Shown: positions 17,283 to 25,927 of the stretch, in pieces
Position numbering within the stretch: position 1 is the stretch's first letter
Layout of the letters: each line of letters starts with the position of its first letter
Assembly: GCF_050433565.1 (NCBI RefSeq)
Contig: NZ_JBNPWZ010000007.1
Coordinates: forward strand, 107,260-171,259
Direction of reading: 5' to 3'
Length of the DNA stretch: 64,000 nucleotides
Source: Ornithinibacillus bavariensis
GTDB lineage: Bacteria; Bacillota; Bacilli; Bacillales; Amphibacillaceae
Made by a program: the position numbers and the translations under genes
The notes under the pieces: generated by a model
Database searches by the model: none
What the model was told of the DNA's origin: nothing
The model's input: the letters and a program-made list of their open reading frames with translations, nothing else

Positions 17283-18275
17283 ATGGAAAAACAATGGAAT
17301 CGAACAAACACATCAGCTGCAGCTGCGATTTATGGGGCAATTACTTATGGGGAAAACAGTAATTTTTCCTTAGTTGATGTAATGGGGCTTACGGGTCATG
17401 CCTTTCGTATTAATATTGACTGTAAAGAGGTCAACGTAGCTGGACCTACCATGTTCCCAGGTGGTTATATTTTGCGTCGCAATTTATGCAATTTAGGATT
17501 TATCAGCTGCCTAGCGGATGCGGAAGCACCGGTCTCACCAGAAAATGTTACTCGAACCATTGCATTGATTCAGGATTCCATTGATCGTGGGTATCCAGCA
17601 ATCGCTTTTGATTTGTTTGTCCCTGAATTTGGTTTGATTTACGGGTATGACGACGAGAAGCAGGTATTCCACGGCAAGGATGCTGTTAACAATGGTACAA
17701 TTCCGTATGAAAAATTTTCTAATGTCCATTCTGGGGTTCTATTTGCAACTACAATCAGTGAACAGCTTCCTCACTCTAAATATGAACGATTACGAATGGC
17801 TCTCGATATGATTGTCGATCATACACTTGGTCGTGAGTGGAATCATATTTTTAAGGATCAGTATAAGATGGGGCTAGAGGGATATGATGCATGGATGAAC
17901 GTATTAAAACAGCGAAAAGCAGATCCATATGGGCAGGCCTATAATATCCATGTTATTAGTGATGCACGTGAGTTTGCTGTGCAATTTCTAAAAGAACTTG
18001 AACAGACTTGGACGGCAGATAACATCGTTGAGAGGACGGTTCGCAAACTTGCTGGAGAAGCCGCTCAATGCTATCAAAAAACGGCAGCAGCACTTATTGA
18101 GATGCGTGACTTGTTTCCCTTCCCAGAGGGTGGAAATCCACAAAATCCTGCTCACTCCGATAAAGCAATTGCTTTATTAACGACTGCCAAGCAAGGAGAA
18201 GAAGATGGAATCAAGTTACTCGAAAGATTACTTCATTTTATGAAAGCCTATCATTCAGAAGTATGGATCCATTAA
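17283..18275 (+). CDS. BtrH N-terminal domain-like protein (C39-peptidase-like fold)
   Basis: A 330-aa soluble protein without signal peptide. Its first two thirds resemble the BtrH_N family (papain/C39-like fold, named after butirosin biosynthesis protein BtrH, which transfers acyl groups): SLVDVMGLTGHAFRINI near the N-terminus, then PAIAFDLFVPEFGLIYGYDD and VHSGVLFATTISEQ. The C-terminal third is helical. No biosynthetic genes are nearby; instead a sigma factor starts 41 nt downstream and GyrI-like binding proteins follow, so a sensory or resistance role for the cluster is possible (inference). The function is not known. Confidence 0.6.
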   Translation: MEKQWNRTNTSAAAAIYGAITYGENSNFSLVDVMGLTGHAFRINIDCKEVNVAGPTMFPGGYILRRNLCNLGFISCLADAEAPVSPENVTRTIALIQDSIDRGYPAIAFDLFVPEFGLIYGYDDEKQVFHGKDAVNNGTIPYEKFSNVHSGVLFATTISEQLPHSKYERLRMALDMIVDHTLGREWNHIFKDQYKMGLEGYDAWMNVLKQRKADPYGQAYNIHVISDAREFAVQFLKELEQTWTADNIVERTVRKLAGEAAQCYQKTAAALIEMRDLFPFPEGGNPQNPAHSDKAIALLTTAKQGEEDGIKLLERLLHFMKAYHSEVWIH

Positions 18276-18316
18276 GCATGCTATTCACTTGAGAAAAATA
18301 CGAAGGGGTTAATCGT

Positions 18317-19102
18317 ATGAACATCCCAATTAGCTCGTCAGAAGAATTGAGTATGAAAAGTGTCGCTCTTGATAACCAGACCATGCAATCATTACATATC
18401 ACCCCACCAACAGAGCTCGTAGAAAAAGCACGCAAAGGGGACCAAGATGCTTTTGGTGAGCTTGTGCGTCTTCACAGAGAAAAAGCACTCGGATGGGCAC
18501 AATCGATTACAAAGGATACCTTTCTTGCAGAAGATATCGTTCAAGATGCATTAATCCGTGCCTTTCTGAAGCTAGGGACATTAATGGACACGAAGAAATT
18601 TCTTCCCTGGCTGAGACAAATTGTTCGTAATCAGGCTTACATGAAAATGCGTCGTGGTGGACCTTACCGAAATGAGCAGCCATTTGCGTTATTTACACAA
18701 TCGAATGAAGAGGGAACAATCCATGCTCAACGAGTTGATTGGAGTGACGTGGATCAAATCCTCTTCTTTATGTCTCGTTCATCTAGGGAGCACGCAAAGC
18801 AAAAAGAACCAATTGCCTATTTATTAAGAGCAGAAATCATGGAAAACATCCGCTCGTTATTACATTGTTTAACAGATAAAGAACGTAGCATTTTTGAAGC
18901 ACACTTTTTTGGTGAACTTACACCTGTTGATATAGCAGGTTTATTTGGAATGCAGACTGCCAATGTTTATAATCTATTGTCACGTTCAAAACGGAAGGTG
19001 CAAAGAGAACGTATCCGTATTTCGATTAACGATTATGTCAAAAATCGCGCTCGTGCTAAGCTACCAGCTAAGAAAATTTTAGCACCCCCACCAGATTTTT
19101 AA
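18317..19102 (+). CDS. RNA polymerase sigma-70 family (ECF-like) sigma factor
   Basis: A 261-aa sigma factor. Region 2 covers about residues 38-110 (RKGDQDAFGELVRLH, then AEDIVQDALIRAFLKL and FLPWLRQIVRNQAY). Region 4 is about 175-235 (LTDKERSIFEAHFFGELTPVDIAGLF with the helix-turn-helix MQTANVYNLLSRSKRKVQ). A roughly 60-residue insert separates the two regions and a basic tail follows, making it longer than typical ECF sigmas (about 180 aa). AAGGGG precedes ATG 18317. No anti-sigma gene is adjacent; the flanking BtrH-like and GyrI-like genes are conserved-looking partners and may regulate it or be its targets. Confidence 0.87.
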   Translation: MNIPISSSEELSMKSVALDNQTMQSLHITPPTELVEKARKGDQDAFGELVRLHREKALGWAQSITKDTFLAEDIVQDALIRAFLKLGTLMDTKKFLPWLRQIVRNQAYMKMRRGGPYRNEQPFALFTQSNEEGTIHAQRVDWSDVDQILFFMSRSSREHAKQKEPIAYLLRAEIMENIRSLLHCLTDKERSIFEAHFFGELTPVDIAGLFGMQTANVYNLLSRSKRKVQRERIRISINDYVKNRARAKLPAKKILAPPPDF

Positions 19103-19308
19103 TCATTCAAGAGATCCTTAAATCCGTCATCCGATCAAACAACTAAATGGCTAATTCCCATCCAAGACTGCTTCGATTGTTTATCTTTATGGAAAGGTTA
19201 ATTTTTTGTGGCTCCCTGCAAAAACTTGCTCGTTTATGTAAGGTTAATAGACGATTTAACAACTCCATTGATAGAACACAAGTTTTCAGTAAAAAGGAGA
19301 GGGTTATT

Positions 19309-19938
19309 ATGGTAAACACAGCGAAACCGAAGACAAACAACCACCGCAAGCTATTAAAACAAATCTACGAAATTAAGGAGGGCAAAACGGTTATCGAAAC
19401 ATTGCCCGAGCGTTGTTATGTCTCACAGCGTATGTGTACGTCCTTTCATATGGATTGGGATGGTCATCCAGAGCCAAAGGACGAGAAGTGGATTGGCTTT
19501 AAAGTCGTAAACCAAATAAAGCAAATTACCAAAACGGAGATGGACTACCGCTTTAAGCTGATGCCTCACGAAATGATTTGGCTTCAACAGGAAGAGGATC
19601 AGAAGTGGCTTGTTGACAGAATGATGCTCGTTCCAGATTTCATTACAGAGGATATCTTTACGAGGGCATTAGAAAAGGTAATGAAAAACCTACGTGTTGA
19701 CGAATTACCAGCAATTAGTTTTAGAAGAGAAGCAGCTGCTTTAGAAGCACTCCAGTTGCATGTTGGCCATTACCGAGATACAAAGGACACATTAGCGGAG
19801 ATGGAGGAAGAAGTAAATCGACGAGGCTATCAAATGATTCTGCCTCACCGGGAGATTTATCTTAACCCAGCGATGGATTGCTATCCTGCTCATAATTGTA
19901 AAACAGTTATTTGTATAAAAATCGAAAAAACTGGCTGA
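19309..19938 (+). CDS. GyrI-like small-molecule-binding domain protein
   Basis: A 209-aa protein of the GyrI-like (PF06445-type) fold; members bind drugs or other amphipathic molecules as stand-alone sequestering proteins or effector domains. Features are LPERCYVSQRMCTSFHMDWDG at the start, the conserved PHEMIWLQQEEDQKW stretch and a C-terminal IYLNPAMDCYP, which matches the family's E-x-Y-L-N-D/P ending. AAGGAGAGGG is 7 nt before ATG 19309; the frame extends upstream without a better start. It lies 206 nt after the sigma gene on the same strand. The ligand is unknown. Confidence 0.7.
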   Translation: MVNTAKPKTNNHRKLLKQIYEIKEGKTVIETLPERCYVSQRMCTSFHMDWDGHPEPKDEKWIGFKVVNQIKQITKTEMDYRFKLMPHEMIWLQQEEDQKWLVDRMMLVPDFITEDIFTRALEKVMKNLRVDELPAISFRREAAALEALQLHVGHYRDTKDTLAEMEEEVNRRGYQMILPHREIYLNPAMDCYPAHNCKTVICIKIEKTG

Positions 19939-19982
19939 TTAGGTATCCATGATTTTTGAACACATAGGGGGAGGTGATATAT

Positions 19983-20363
19983 ATGATTGAACAAATTCTT
20001 TATAATCAAATCCCAGTAAAAAATATTCCACAAGCTGTAAAATGGTTCGTTGATGTGCTCGATTTTCAGTTCATCTGGCATATTGAAGATGAACAACTTG
20101 CCCAGCTTAATCTGCCTTCTGGGCAAATGCTATTTTTAATAGAAACAAATGATAGCAAGGGTATTAATTTCACCCAAAATGACGCAAAACATGGCGTAAT
20201 CGGTTTCCACACAAAGGATATTCATGGTCTTTACAATAAATTAAAGGCGAACAAGGTTAATGTCACTGAGATAGTTGATGCAGGAGATAACCTTTTTTTA
20301 GACTTTTATGATCTAGATGGTAACCGATTCAATGTCCAATGTGATGCTAGCAAAAAACTATAA
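19983..20363 (+). CDS. VOC (glyoxalase/bleomycin resistance) family protein
   Basis: A 126-aa single-domain vicinal-oxygen-chelate protein with two beta-alpha-beta-beta-beta modules. Key stretches are QIPVKNIPQAVKWFVDVLDF at the N-terminus, the central FHTKDIHGLYNKLKAN and the C-terminal FLDFYDLDGNRFNVQ with the usual metal-ligand region (DPDGN-like). GGGGGAGGTGAT gives a well-placed ATG 19983; a GTG at 19974 is inside that ribosome binding site. It follows the GyrI-like gene by 44 nt and precedes another effector-binding protein by 16 nt, so these form an operon of small-molecule-binding proteins. Whether it is enzymatic or a binding protein is open. Confidence 0.82.
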   Translation: MIEQILYNQIPVKNIPQAVKWFVDVLDFQFIWHIEDEQLAQLNLPSGQMLFLIETNDSKGINFTQNDAKHGVIGFHTKDIHGLYNKLKANKVNVTEIVDAGDNLFLDFYDLDGNRFNVQCDASKKL

Positions 20364-20379
20364 TGAGAGGTGGACGAAG

Positions 20380-20868
20380 ATGTCAGAACCAAAACTGGTA
20401 CATAAAAAGTCGTTTCAGGTAGTTGGGTATACTTTCAAAGCTAACCTACAAGAAATTGAAGAGAAGCAGTTAGGTAAAAAAACAACTGAGAGACTGAAAG
20501 CAAATGCAGATAACATCCAGAATAAGATCGGTAATCATATTTATCTCATTCAACTGTATCCGATGAAAGAGCATTTCAATGCCCACACAGACCCCTTTAC
20601 ACAAATCATTGGTTACGAAGTATCTGAGCCCTCTGATTTACCACCGGATGCCATCATACACCACGTACCCGAAAATGATTATGTTACCTATACACATCAT
20701 GGACTAGAATCAGAATTATATAAATCCTATGATTACTTATATGGTAAATGGCTAGGGGAGAGTAACTATCAGACTCTTGGATACGACCTCGAACTATGGG
20801 ATGAACGTTACAAACCAGAAGATACAGAAAATGAAATTGAGATGTATGTTGCTGTGAAGAACACCTAA
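20380..20868 (+). CDS. GyrI-like/AraC effector-binding domain protein
   Basis: A 162-aa stand-alone effector-binding-domain protein. It has KSFQVVGYTFKANLQEI, the central PFTQIIGYEVSEPSDLP, VPENDYVTYTHHG and the C-terminal DYLYGKWLGESNY...ELWDERYKPED, whose acidic WDERY resembles the Glu that contacts ligands in BmrR/GyrI folds. GAGAGG precedes ATG 20380, 16 nt after the VOC gene, so they are co-transcribed. A terminator and then a 51-bp repeat array follow. A 49-codon truncated duplicate of its 3' end sits at 31495-31643 beside a second array. Confidence 0.72.
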   Translation: MSEPKLVHKKSFQVVGYTFKANLQEIEEKQLGKKTTERLKANADNIQNKIGNHIYLIQLYPMKEHFNAHTDPFTQIIGYEVSEPSDLPPDAIIHHVPENDYVTYTHHGLESELYKSYDYLYGKWLGESNYQTLGYDLELWDERYKPEDTENEIEMYVAVKNT

Positions 20869-20879
20869 ATTATTTCAGG

Positions 20880-20916
20880 GGCAGTGGAAAAAAACAATTC
20901 CATATGCCTCTTTTTT
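20880..20916 (+). terminator. Terminator after the effector-binding gene
   Basis: GGCAGTGGAA (20880-20889) pairs imperfectly with TTCCATATGCC (20898-20908), followed by TCTTTTTT. The same terminator is duplicated at 31656-31696. Confidence 0.7.
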
Positions 20917-20928
20917 AAGGAGACAACT

Positions 20929-21400
20929 AGCATTAGAGTGGTTCTATTAGACTGATTTCCGGGTTTTACGTTAACTTAGTCTATTAGAGCAGTTCTATTG
21001 GACTGAGTTCCGGGTTTTTCGTTATCTTAGTCTATTAGAGCGGTTCTATTGGACTGAATTCAACAGTTTTCGTTAACTTAGTCTTTTAGAGCCATTCTAT
21101 TGGACTGAATTCCGCGTTTTTCGGTAACTTAGTCTATTAGAGCGGTTCTATTAGACTGATTTCGGCGTTTTTCTTAATTTTAGTCTATTAGAGTGGTTCT
21201 ATTAGACTGAATTCCATGTTTTTCGTTAACTTAGTCTATTAGAGCCATTCTATTAGACTGAATTCCGTGTTTTTCGTTAACTGAGTCTATTAAAACTGTT
21301 CTATTAGACTGATTCCCATGTTTTCCGATAACTCTGTCCATTAGAAACTATCTATCGGACTATAAGCCAAGTTTTTCATTAACCCAGTCTTTTAAAAGTC
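20929..21400. repeat. 51-bp tandem repeat array 1 (about 9.2 units)
   Basis: Nine full units and a partial one repeat with an exact 51-nt period; unit boundaries fall at 20980, 21031, 21082, 21133, 21184, 21235, 21286, 21337 and 21388. Each unit starts TCTATTAGAG, has the near-palindrome TAGAGCGGTTCTA, then TTGGACTGA or TTAGACTGA, a TTCCGCG-like block and TTTTTCGTTAACTTAG. Units diverge towards the right end. Stops occur in every frame, so it is not coding. Array 2 (31903-32530) carries the same repeat. Confidence 0.95.
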
Positions 21401-21483
21401 ACGGAGTTTATGTGTAACCTCACCCTATACAACTTCACACTTTTAGGACAATTGAATTGCTACCATTCCTTATCCCAATCGAT

Positions 21484-22386
21484 CTACTTCCAGCTTCCTA
21501 CCGTGTTCTCATTTATTAGCTCGACGAACTTCCTTGCAGCTTGTGATAAGGGAACATTTTTCAAATAACTTATGCCAATGCTTCTTTTTGGAATGGGCTC
21601 TTCCAGCTTCACCTCGTATAAGTCCTCTCTGTCTAAATAGTCCTTTGCAAACTCCTTGATTACGCAGGATATACCGAGGTTTATTTTTGTAAACTCCAAA
21701 ACCAAATCATAGGAGCCAAGCTCAAATACAGGTGATACCTGATATCCTCTCTCTTTCAGGAAATTTTCCACAAACATACGGGAGTTTGATTTCCTTTCTA
21801 GGAAAATTAACGGTAGCTTCATTAAGGTTGCTAGGCTAATTGGTTTTTCGGTTATTTCCTTGTATTTCTCACCACAAACGAATGTATCTTGTATCTCCTT
21901 ACATGGGGTAACCTGGAGTTGGTCGTCTTGAATCGGTAGGTTACAGATACCTACATCTACTTTTCCAGCTTTAATAAGATTGATGATTTCTGAGGTAGTG
22001 CGGTTTAAGATACTTAAATTAATGCCGGGATGTGCTTGGTGAAACCCCTCCAAATAAGGTAATAAGAAATAACGTGAGATGGTATCCCCAACCCCGATAC
22101 GTAATTGTCCTGTTTTTAAGGTTTTAAACTCGGATAGCTTATCTTCTGCGACCTGGATCATACCGAGTGCTGATTTCACATGCTCACTTAACAGCATTCC
22201 TTCCATGGTTAATTCAACACCCTTAGAGGTACGGTTAAATAGCTGAATTGCTAATTCATTCTCTAGCTTGGAGATTGACTGACTAACTGCAGATTGTGTC
22301 ATATACAATTCCTGTGCAGCCTTCGAAAAGCTTCTATTCTGGCTAACAGTGTAAAAAATACGATATAGATCTAATTTTCCAACCAT
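21484..22386 (-). CDS. LysR-type transcriptional regulator
   Basis: A 300-aa LysR regulator. The N-terminal winged helix-turn-helix (residues 1-60) has SFSKAAQELYMTQSAVSQSISKLENELAIQLF; the effector domain runs from about 88 to 290 (LRIGVGDTISRYFLLPYLEGFHQAHPG). AAGGGGTG precedes ATG 22386. It is divergent from the CofE-like gene with a 121-bp gap, the classical arrangement for a LysR regulator and its target, so I infer that it controls that gene. The inducer is unknown. Confidence 0.87.
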   Translation of the reverse strand: MVGKLDLYRIFYTVSQNRSFSKAAQELYMTQSAVSQSISKLENELAIQLFNRTSKGVELTMEGMLLSEHVKSALGMIQVAEDKLSEFKTLKTGQLRIGVGDTISRYFLLPYLEGFHQAHPGINLSILNRTTSEIINLIKAGKVDVGICNLPIQDDQLQVTPCKEIQDTFVCGEKYKEITEKPISLATLMKLPLIFLERKSNSRMFVENFLKERGYQVSPVFELGSYDLVLEFTKINLGISCVIKEFAKDYLDREDLYEVKLEEPIPKRSIGISYLKNVPLSQAARKFVELINENTVGSWK

Positions 22387-22507
22387 ATTAACACCCCTTA
22401 TAACAGATATTATAAATATTAATTTTACTTATATCAATCGATAGGTTATAGTTACATAGGATCAAAAAATTGATTACCCACCACACTCTTATTTGAGGAG
22501 AGATAAT

Positions 22508-23698
22508 ATGGAACGAGTAGTTGGAACTGTAGTTCGTGGACTCCGCGGACCAATCATTAACACTGGAGACAATATAGAAGATATCGTTGTAAATACGGTA
22601 TTACATGCAGCAGAAACGGAAGGCTTTACTATTGAAGATCGTGACATTGTTACGATTACTGAATCCGTTGTTGCTCGTGCACAAGGAAACTATGCAACGA
22701 TTGATAATATAGCAGCGGATATAAAAGCGAAATTCGGCGAAGAAACTGTTGGAGTTATTTTCCCAATCCTTAGTCGTAACCGTTTTTCTAACTGCCTTCG
22801 AGGAATTGCAAGAGGAACAAAACGTATTGTGTTAATGTTAAGCTACCCTGCTGATGAAGTGGGTAACCATCTTGTCGATATCGATGAACTAGATGTAAAA
22901 GGTATTAACCCTTGGACAGATGTACTATCAGAAACTGATTTCCGTAAGCATTTCGGTCATAAGAAGCATCCATTTACAGGTGTTGATTATATCGAATACT
23001 ATAAAGAATTAATTGAGGCAGAAGGTGCAGCCTGTGAAGTCATCTTCTCCAACAATCCAAAAACTATTCTAGACTATACAAAAAACGTACTAACCTGTGA
23101 CATTCACACTCGTGCCAGAACAAAGCGCATTCTGAAAAGCAATGGTGCTGAAAGAGTATTTGGCCTTGATGATGTACTTTCTGAATCTATTAATGGTAGT
23201 GGATTTAACGCAGACTATGGTCTACTTGGGTCAAATAAAGCGACTGAAGATAGCGTTAAGCTTTTCCCAAATAACTGCCAACCAATTGTCGATGGCATTC
23301 AAGCAAAGCTAAGAGAAGTAGCGGGTAAAACCGTTGAAGTAATGGTTTATGGTGACGGAGCATTCAAAGACCCTGTCGGAAAAATTTGGGAGCTTGCTGA
23401 TCCAGTCGTATCACCTGCCTATACTTCTGGACTTGAGGGTACACCAAATGAGGTAAAATTAAAATACCTTGCAGATAATAACTTCTCTCATTTACGTGGA
23501 GAAGAGCTTAAGCAAGCAATTTCGGAATACATTCAGAACAAAAATGAAGATCTAGTTGGTGCTATGGAAGCACAAGGAACGACACCACGTAGACTAACAG
23601 ATCTTATTGGATCCCTATCTGATTTAACCTCTGGTAGTGGTGATAAAGGAACACCAATGATTTATATTCAAGGATATTTTGATAATTATACGAAGTAA
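22508..23698 (+). CDS. CofE-like (coenzyme F420-0:L-glutamate ligase family) protein
   Basis: A 396-aa protein with an F420-ligase family fold. It starts ERVVGTVVRGLRGPIINTGDNIEDIV, continues with DIVTITESVVARAQGNY (a CofE hallmark), and has NGSGFNADYGLLGSNKATEDSVKLFP and VEVMVYGDGAFKDPVGKIWELADPVVSPAY, the metal/GTP-site region. Canonical CofE adds gamma-linked glutamates to F420-0; bacilli are not known to make F420, and no other F420 gene is here, so the real substrate is probably another acid. It is longer than archaeal CofE (about 250 aa). ATG 22508 follows GAGGAGA. A strong terminator follows, so the transcript is single-gene. Confidence 0.75.
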   Translation: MERVVGTVVRGLRGPIINTGDNIEDIVVNTVLHAAETEGFTIEDRDIVTITESVVARAQGNYATIDNIAADIKAKFGEETVGVIFPILSRNRFSNCLRGIARGTKRIVLMLSYPADEVGNHLVDIDELDVKGINPWTDVLSETDFRKHFGHKKHPFTGVDYIEYYKELIEAEGAACEVIFSNNPKTILDYTKNVLTCDIHTRARTKRILKSNGAERVFGLDDVLSESINGSGFNADYGLLGSNKATEDSVKLFPNNCQPIVDGIQAKLREVAGKTVEVMVYGDGAFKDPVGKIWELADPVVSPAYTSGLEGTPNEVKLKYLADNNFSHLRGEELKQAISEYIQNKNEDLVGAMEAQGTTPRRLTDLIGSLSDLTSGSGDKGTPMIYIQGYFDNYTK

Positions 23699-23706
23699 TA
23701 GATGAT

Positions 23707-23741
23707 AAAAGGATGCACGAACTGATAGCGTGCATCCTTTT
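23707..23741 (+). terminator. Terminator after the CofE-like gene
   Basis: A perfect 13-bp stem, AAAAGGATGCACG (23707-23719) with CGTGCATCCTTTT (23729-23741), then TCTATTT. It begins 8 nt after the stop. Confidence 0.9.
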
Positions 23742-23818
23742 CTATTTAAGATGGCAGAAGATACTTCTCCATCATCATTCGATCTCCTTAAAAAATAATG
23801 CTCAATTAAACGGTCTAA

Positions 23819-24301
23819 CTACATCTTTATTCCATTCTTCTCATGCTCCAGCAACCATTCCTTCCGCCAAACGCCGCCTGCATAACCAGTCATTTTTCCG
23901 TTAGAACCAATCACACGATGGCACGGAATGACAATGCTTATTTTATTTTTTCCATTCGTACTACCCACCGCACGAACTGCCTTCTCATTCCCAACGGAAA
24001 CAGCAATATCCTTATAAGACTGTACGCCAGCGTATGGAATTTCCGTCAAAACATTCCAAACCTTTCTTTGAAAGTCTGTCCCTTCCAATTCATAAGGAAT
24101 GGTAAATGCCTGGCGAGTGCCGTTAAAATATTCATCCAATTGGTTATAGCAATCTACGAGTACGGCTGGTGTTTCTGGCTGAAGATCATGCTTCTTTTCT
24201 TCATTCTCCGAAAATAAAATAGCTGTTATCGCCTCATGCGTACCCGTTATTTCAATGACACCAATTGGTGATTCGTAGTCTAGTTGATATAATTTAGTCA
24301 T
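23819..24301 (-). CDS. ogt: Methylated-DNA-[protein]-cysteine S-methyltransferase
   Basis: A 160-aa suicide DNA repair protein that removes O6-alkyl groups from guanine onto its own cysteine. The acceptor motif is IPCHRVIG with Cys127, preceded by the DNA-binding helix FQRKVWNVLTEIPYAGVQSYKDIA and the GSTNGKN turn. ATG 24301 has GGAGG 7 nt upstream, and its first codons overlap the end of alkA by 8 nt. It is the last gene of an adaA-alkA-ogt operon; in B. subtilis the equivalent genes are split between adaA-adaB and divergent alkA. The role could equally be labelled adaB. Confidence 0.92.
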   Translation of the reverse strand: MTKLYQLDYESPIGVIEITGTHEAITAILFSENEEKKHDLQPETPAVLVDCYNQLDEYFNGTRQAFTIPYELEGTDFQRKVWNVLTEIPYAGVQSYKDIAVSVGNEKAVRAVGSTNGKNKISIVIPCHRVIGSNGKMTGYAGGVWRKEWLLEHEKNGIKM

Positions 24302-25202
24302 ATAAAGACCTCCAAAGGTAAAATGTAGCATATGCTTGCCAGCCTTCCCAATTAACTGCTATATCCATAATTTCTTCTATAGTTGGTTTTCTGTCTAGTC
24401 CTAATTGATTTTTCAATGCATGATGAAGACCGACATCCGCAATTGGGAAGGCAGTGGTTTGATGTAAGCATTTCATCATAACATAATCTGCTGTCCATGC
24501 TCCAACACCTCTAATTGCCATTAATGAAGCTTTTATTTGTTGATAATCTTGTTGCTGGAGCAATAATTCCTTTGCTAATTCACCGCTAGTCATAGCTTTG
24601 GCAATATGAATCACATATTCAGCCTTTCTGGTAGAGAATTGCAATTTTTTTAGATCCTCAACCTCCAAGGAAGCAATTTTTTCAAAGGTGGGGAAAACCC
24701 AAAACGTATCCGCTTCAAAACGTAAACTTTCTCCGAACTGTTCTACGAAGCGTTTCTTTAATGTGTAAGCAAATGTTAAATTAATTTGCTGGCCGATAAT
24801 TGCCCATACCAAAGCCTCAAATAAATCTGGAATACACATGATTCGTAATCCATAATAATCCTGAACTAATCCTCTCAAGACATTATCCTTACCTGCTATT
24901 TGGTAAAACTCCCCTAATTTACAGTCCAAATCAAACCATTCCCAAATATACTCAGCAGCCTTTTTACGTTTTTCACTTGACGGAGCACTTATTGGGAAAT
25001 CAACCTTTATACATTCATCGCTATATCTAATCTTACATAGAATGAGGGATTCATCCACAGGGATTAATTTATAAAGCGATTCGTTTTTTACTTGATGGAG
25101 TATTTCCTGATCCGATCTTTCTAAAAAGACAAGGCACTCTTTAAAATTAAATTCCTTTGGCGGATAAATTTCTATATGTGATGGATAATCAGCCCAATTC
25201 AT
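24294..25202 (-). CDS. alkA: DNA-3-methyladenine glycosylase II (AlkA)
   Basis: A 302-aa base-excision glycosylase removing alkylated purines. An AlkA N-terminal domain is followed by the helix-hairpin-helix AIRGVGAWTADYVMMK (about 229-244) and the catalytic aspartate in PIADVGLHHAL (Asp256). EALVWAIIGQQINLTFAYTLKKR is the typical domain-2 start. AAAGGA lies 9 nt before ATG 25202; a GTG at 25226 has no ribosome binding site. The start overlaps adaA by 14 nt and the end overlaps ogt by 8 nt, so all three are translationally coupled. Confidence 0.93.
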   Translation of the reverse strand: MNWADYPSHIEIYPPKEFNFKECLVFLERSDQEILHQVKNESLYKLIPVDESLILCKIRYSDECIKVDFPISAPSSEKRKKAAEYIWEWFDLDCKLGEFYQIAGKDNVLRGLVQDYYGLRIMCIPDLFEALVWAIIGQQINLTFAYTLKKRFVEQFGESLRFEADTFWVFPTFEKIASLEVEDLKKLQFSTRKAEYVIHIAKAMTSGELAKELLLQQQDYQQIKASLMAIRGVGAWTADYVMMKCLHQTTAFPIADVGLHHALKNQLGLDRKPTIEEIMDIAVNWEGWQAYATFYLWRSLYD

Positions 25203-25758
25203 GGTGGAATTCCTTTCGATACTCACTAGGTGAACAGTTTTTTTGCTTTCGAAATACTTTATAAAAATTGGAAGGACTTTGGAACCCTACCGCATAACAG
25301 ATTTCTAAATTTGTAAGATTCGTACTGGAAAGAAGGTGTGCCGCTTTATCGATGCGTATTTTCTCTAAGTACATACGTGGCGTGTCAGATGTTTCCTCTT
25401 TAAAAAGTCGCTCCAGATAAAAGGGACTTAAACCAATGTGATCCGCAATATCCTTCAAAGCAATATTTTGCTTATAATGATTAACTAAAAATGTGGTGAC
25501 CTTTCGAACTATTTCCATATGTGGCGATTCATCAACCTCTGGTTGGCATCTTTTGCAAGGACGATAACCTGCAGCCTCCACCTTACTCATTTCATAGTAA
25601 AATTCAACATTTGTCTTTTTCGGCTTCCTTGATCGGCAGGAAGGACGGCAGTATATTTTCGTCGTTTTAACTGCTGTAAAGAAAAGACCATCATATTTCC
25701 GATCACAGGCCATTATTTTTTCCCACATTTCATCAAACGAAAGATTAATATTCGTCAC
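25189..25758 (-). CDS. adaA: Ada-type methylphosphotriester sensor and transcriptional activator
   Basis: A 189-aa regulator and repair protein. The N-terminal Ada zinc domain has Cys37, Cys41, Cys68 and Cys71 (FFTAVKTTKIYCRPSC and RPCKRC); Cys37 corresponds to the methyl acceptor of E. coli Ada Cys38. The C-terminal AraC domain (about 85-185) has two helix-turn-helices, IALKDIADHIGLSPFYLERLF and LEICYAVGFQSPSNFYKVFRK. Methylation of the zinc domain normally turns the protein into an activator of its own operon. It leads adaA-alkA-ogt. The C-terminal O6-methylguanine domain of E. coli Ada is absent, supplied instead by the separate ogt gene. Confidence 0.94.
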   Translation of the reverse strand: MTNINLSFDEMWEKIMACDRKYDGLFFTAVKTTKIYCRPSCRSRKPKKTNVEFYYEMSKVEAAGYRPCKRCQPEVDESPHMEIVRKVTTFLVNHYKQNIALKDIADHIGLSPFYLERLFKEETSDTPRMYLEKIRIDKAAHLLSSTNLTNLEICYAVGFQSPSNFYKVFRKQKNCSPSEYRKEFHHELG

Positions 25759-25868
25759 CTAATACCGGACTCCTTCCTTTATCATTGGGTTCATTTTAAC
25801 AATATCCGAGCCTCATTTCATCCTCATTCTTGCTCTTATGGTCTGTGTTCAATATACTATAGAAAAAA

Positions 25869-25919
25869 AGTGCCTTTCTCGACCATTTCAGTAAATAAAG
25901 GTACGTTGAGACAGGCACT
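25869..25919 (-). terminator. Terminator after the 210-aa membrane protein gene
   Basis: On the minus strand AGTGCCTGTCTC pairs with GAGAAAGGCACT across a 27-nt loop and runs into TTTTTTT. It begins 9 nt after the stop at 25928. Confidence 0.8.
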
Positions 25920-25927
25920 AACCCATA

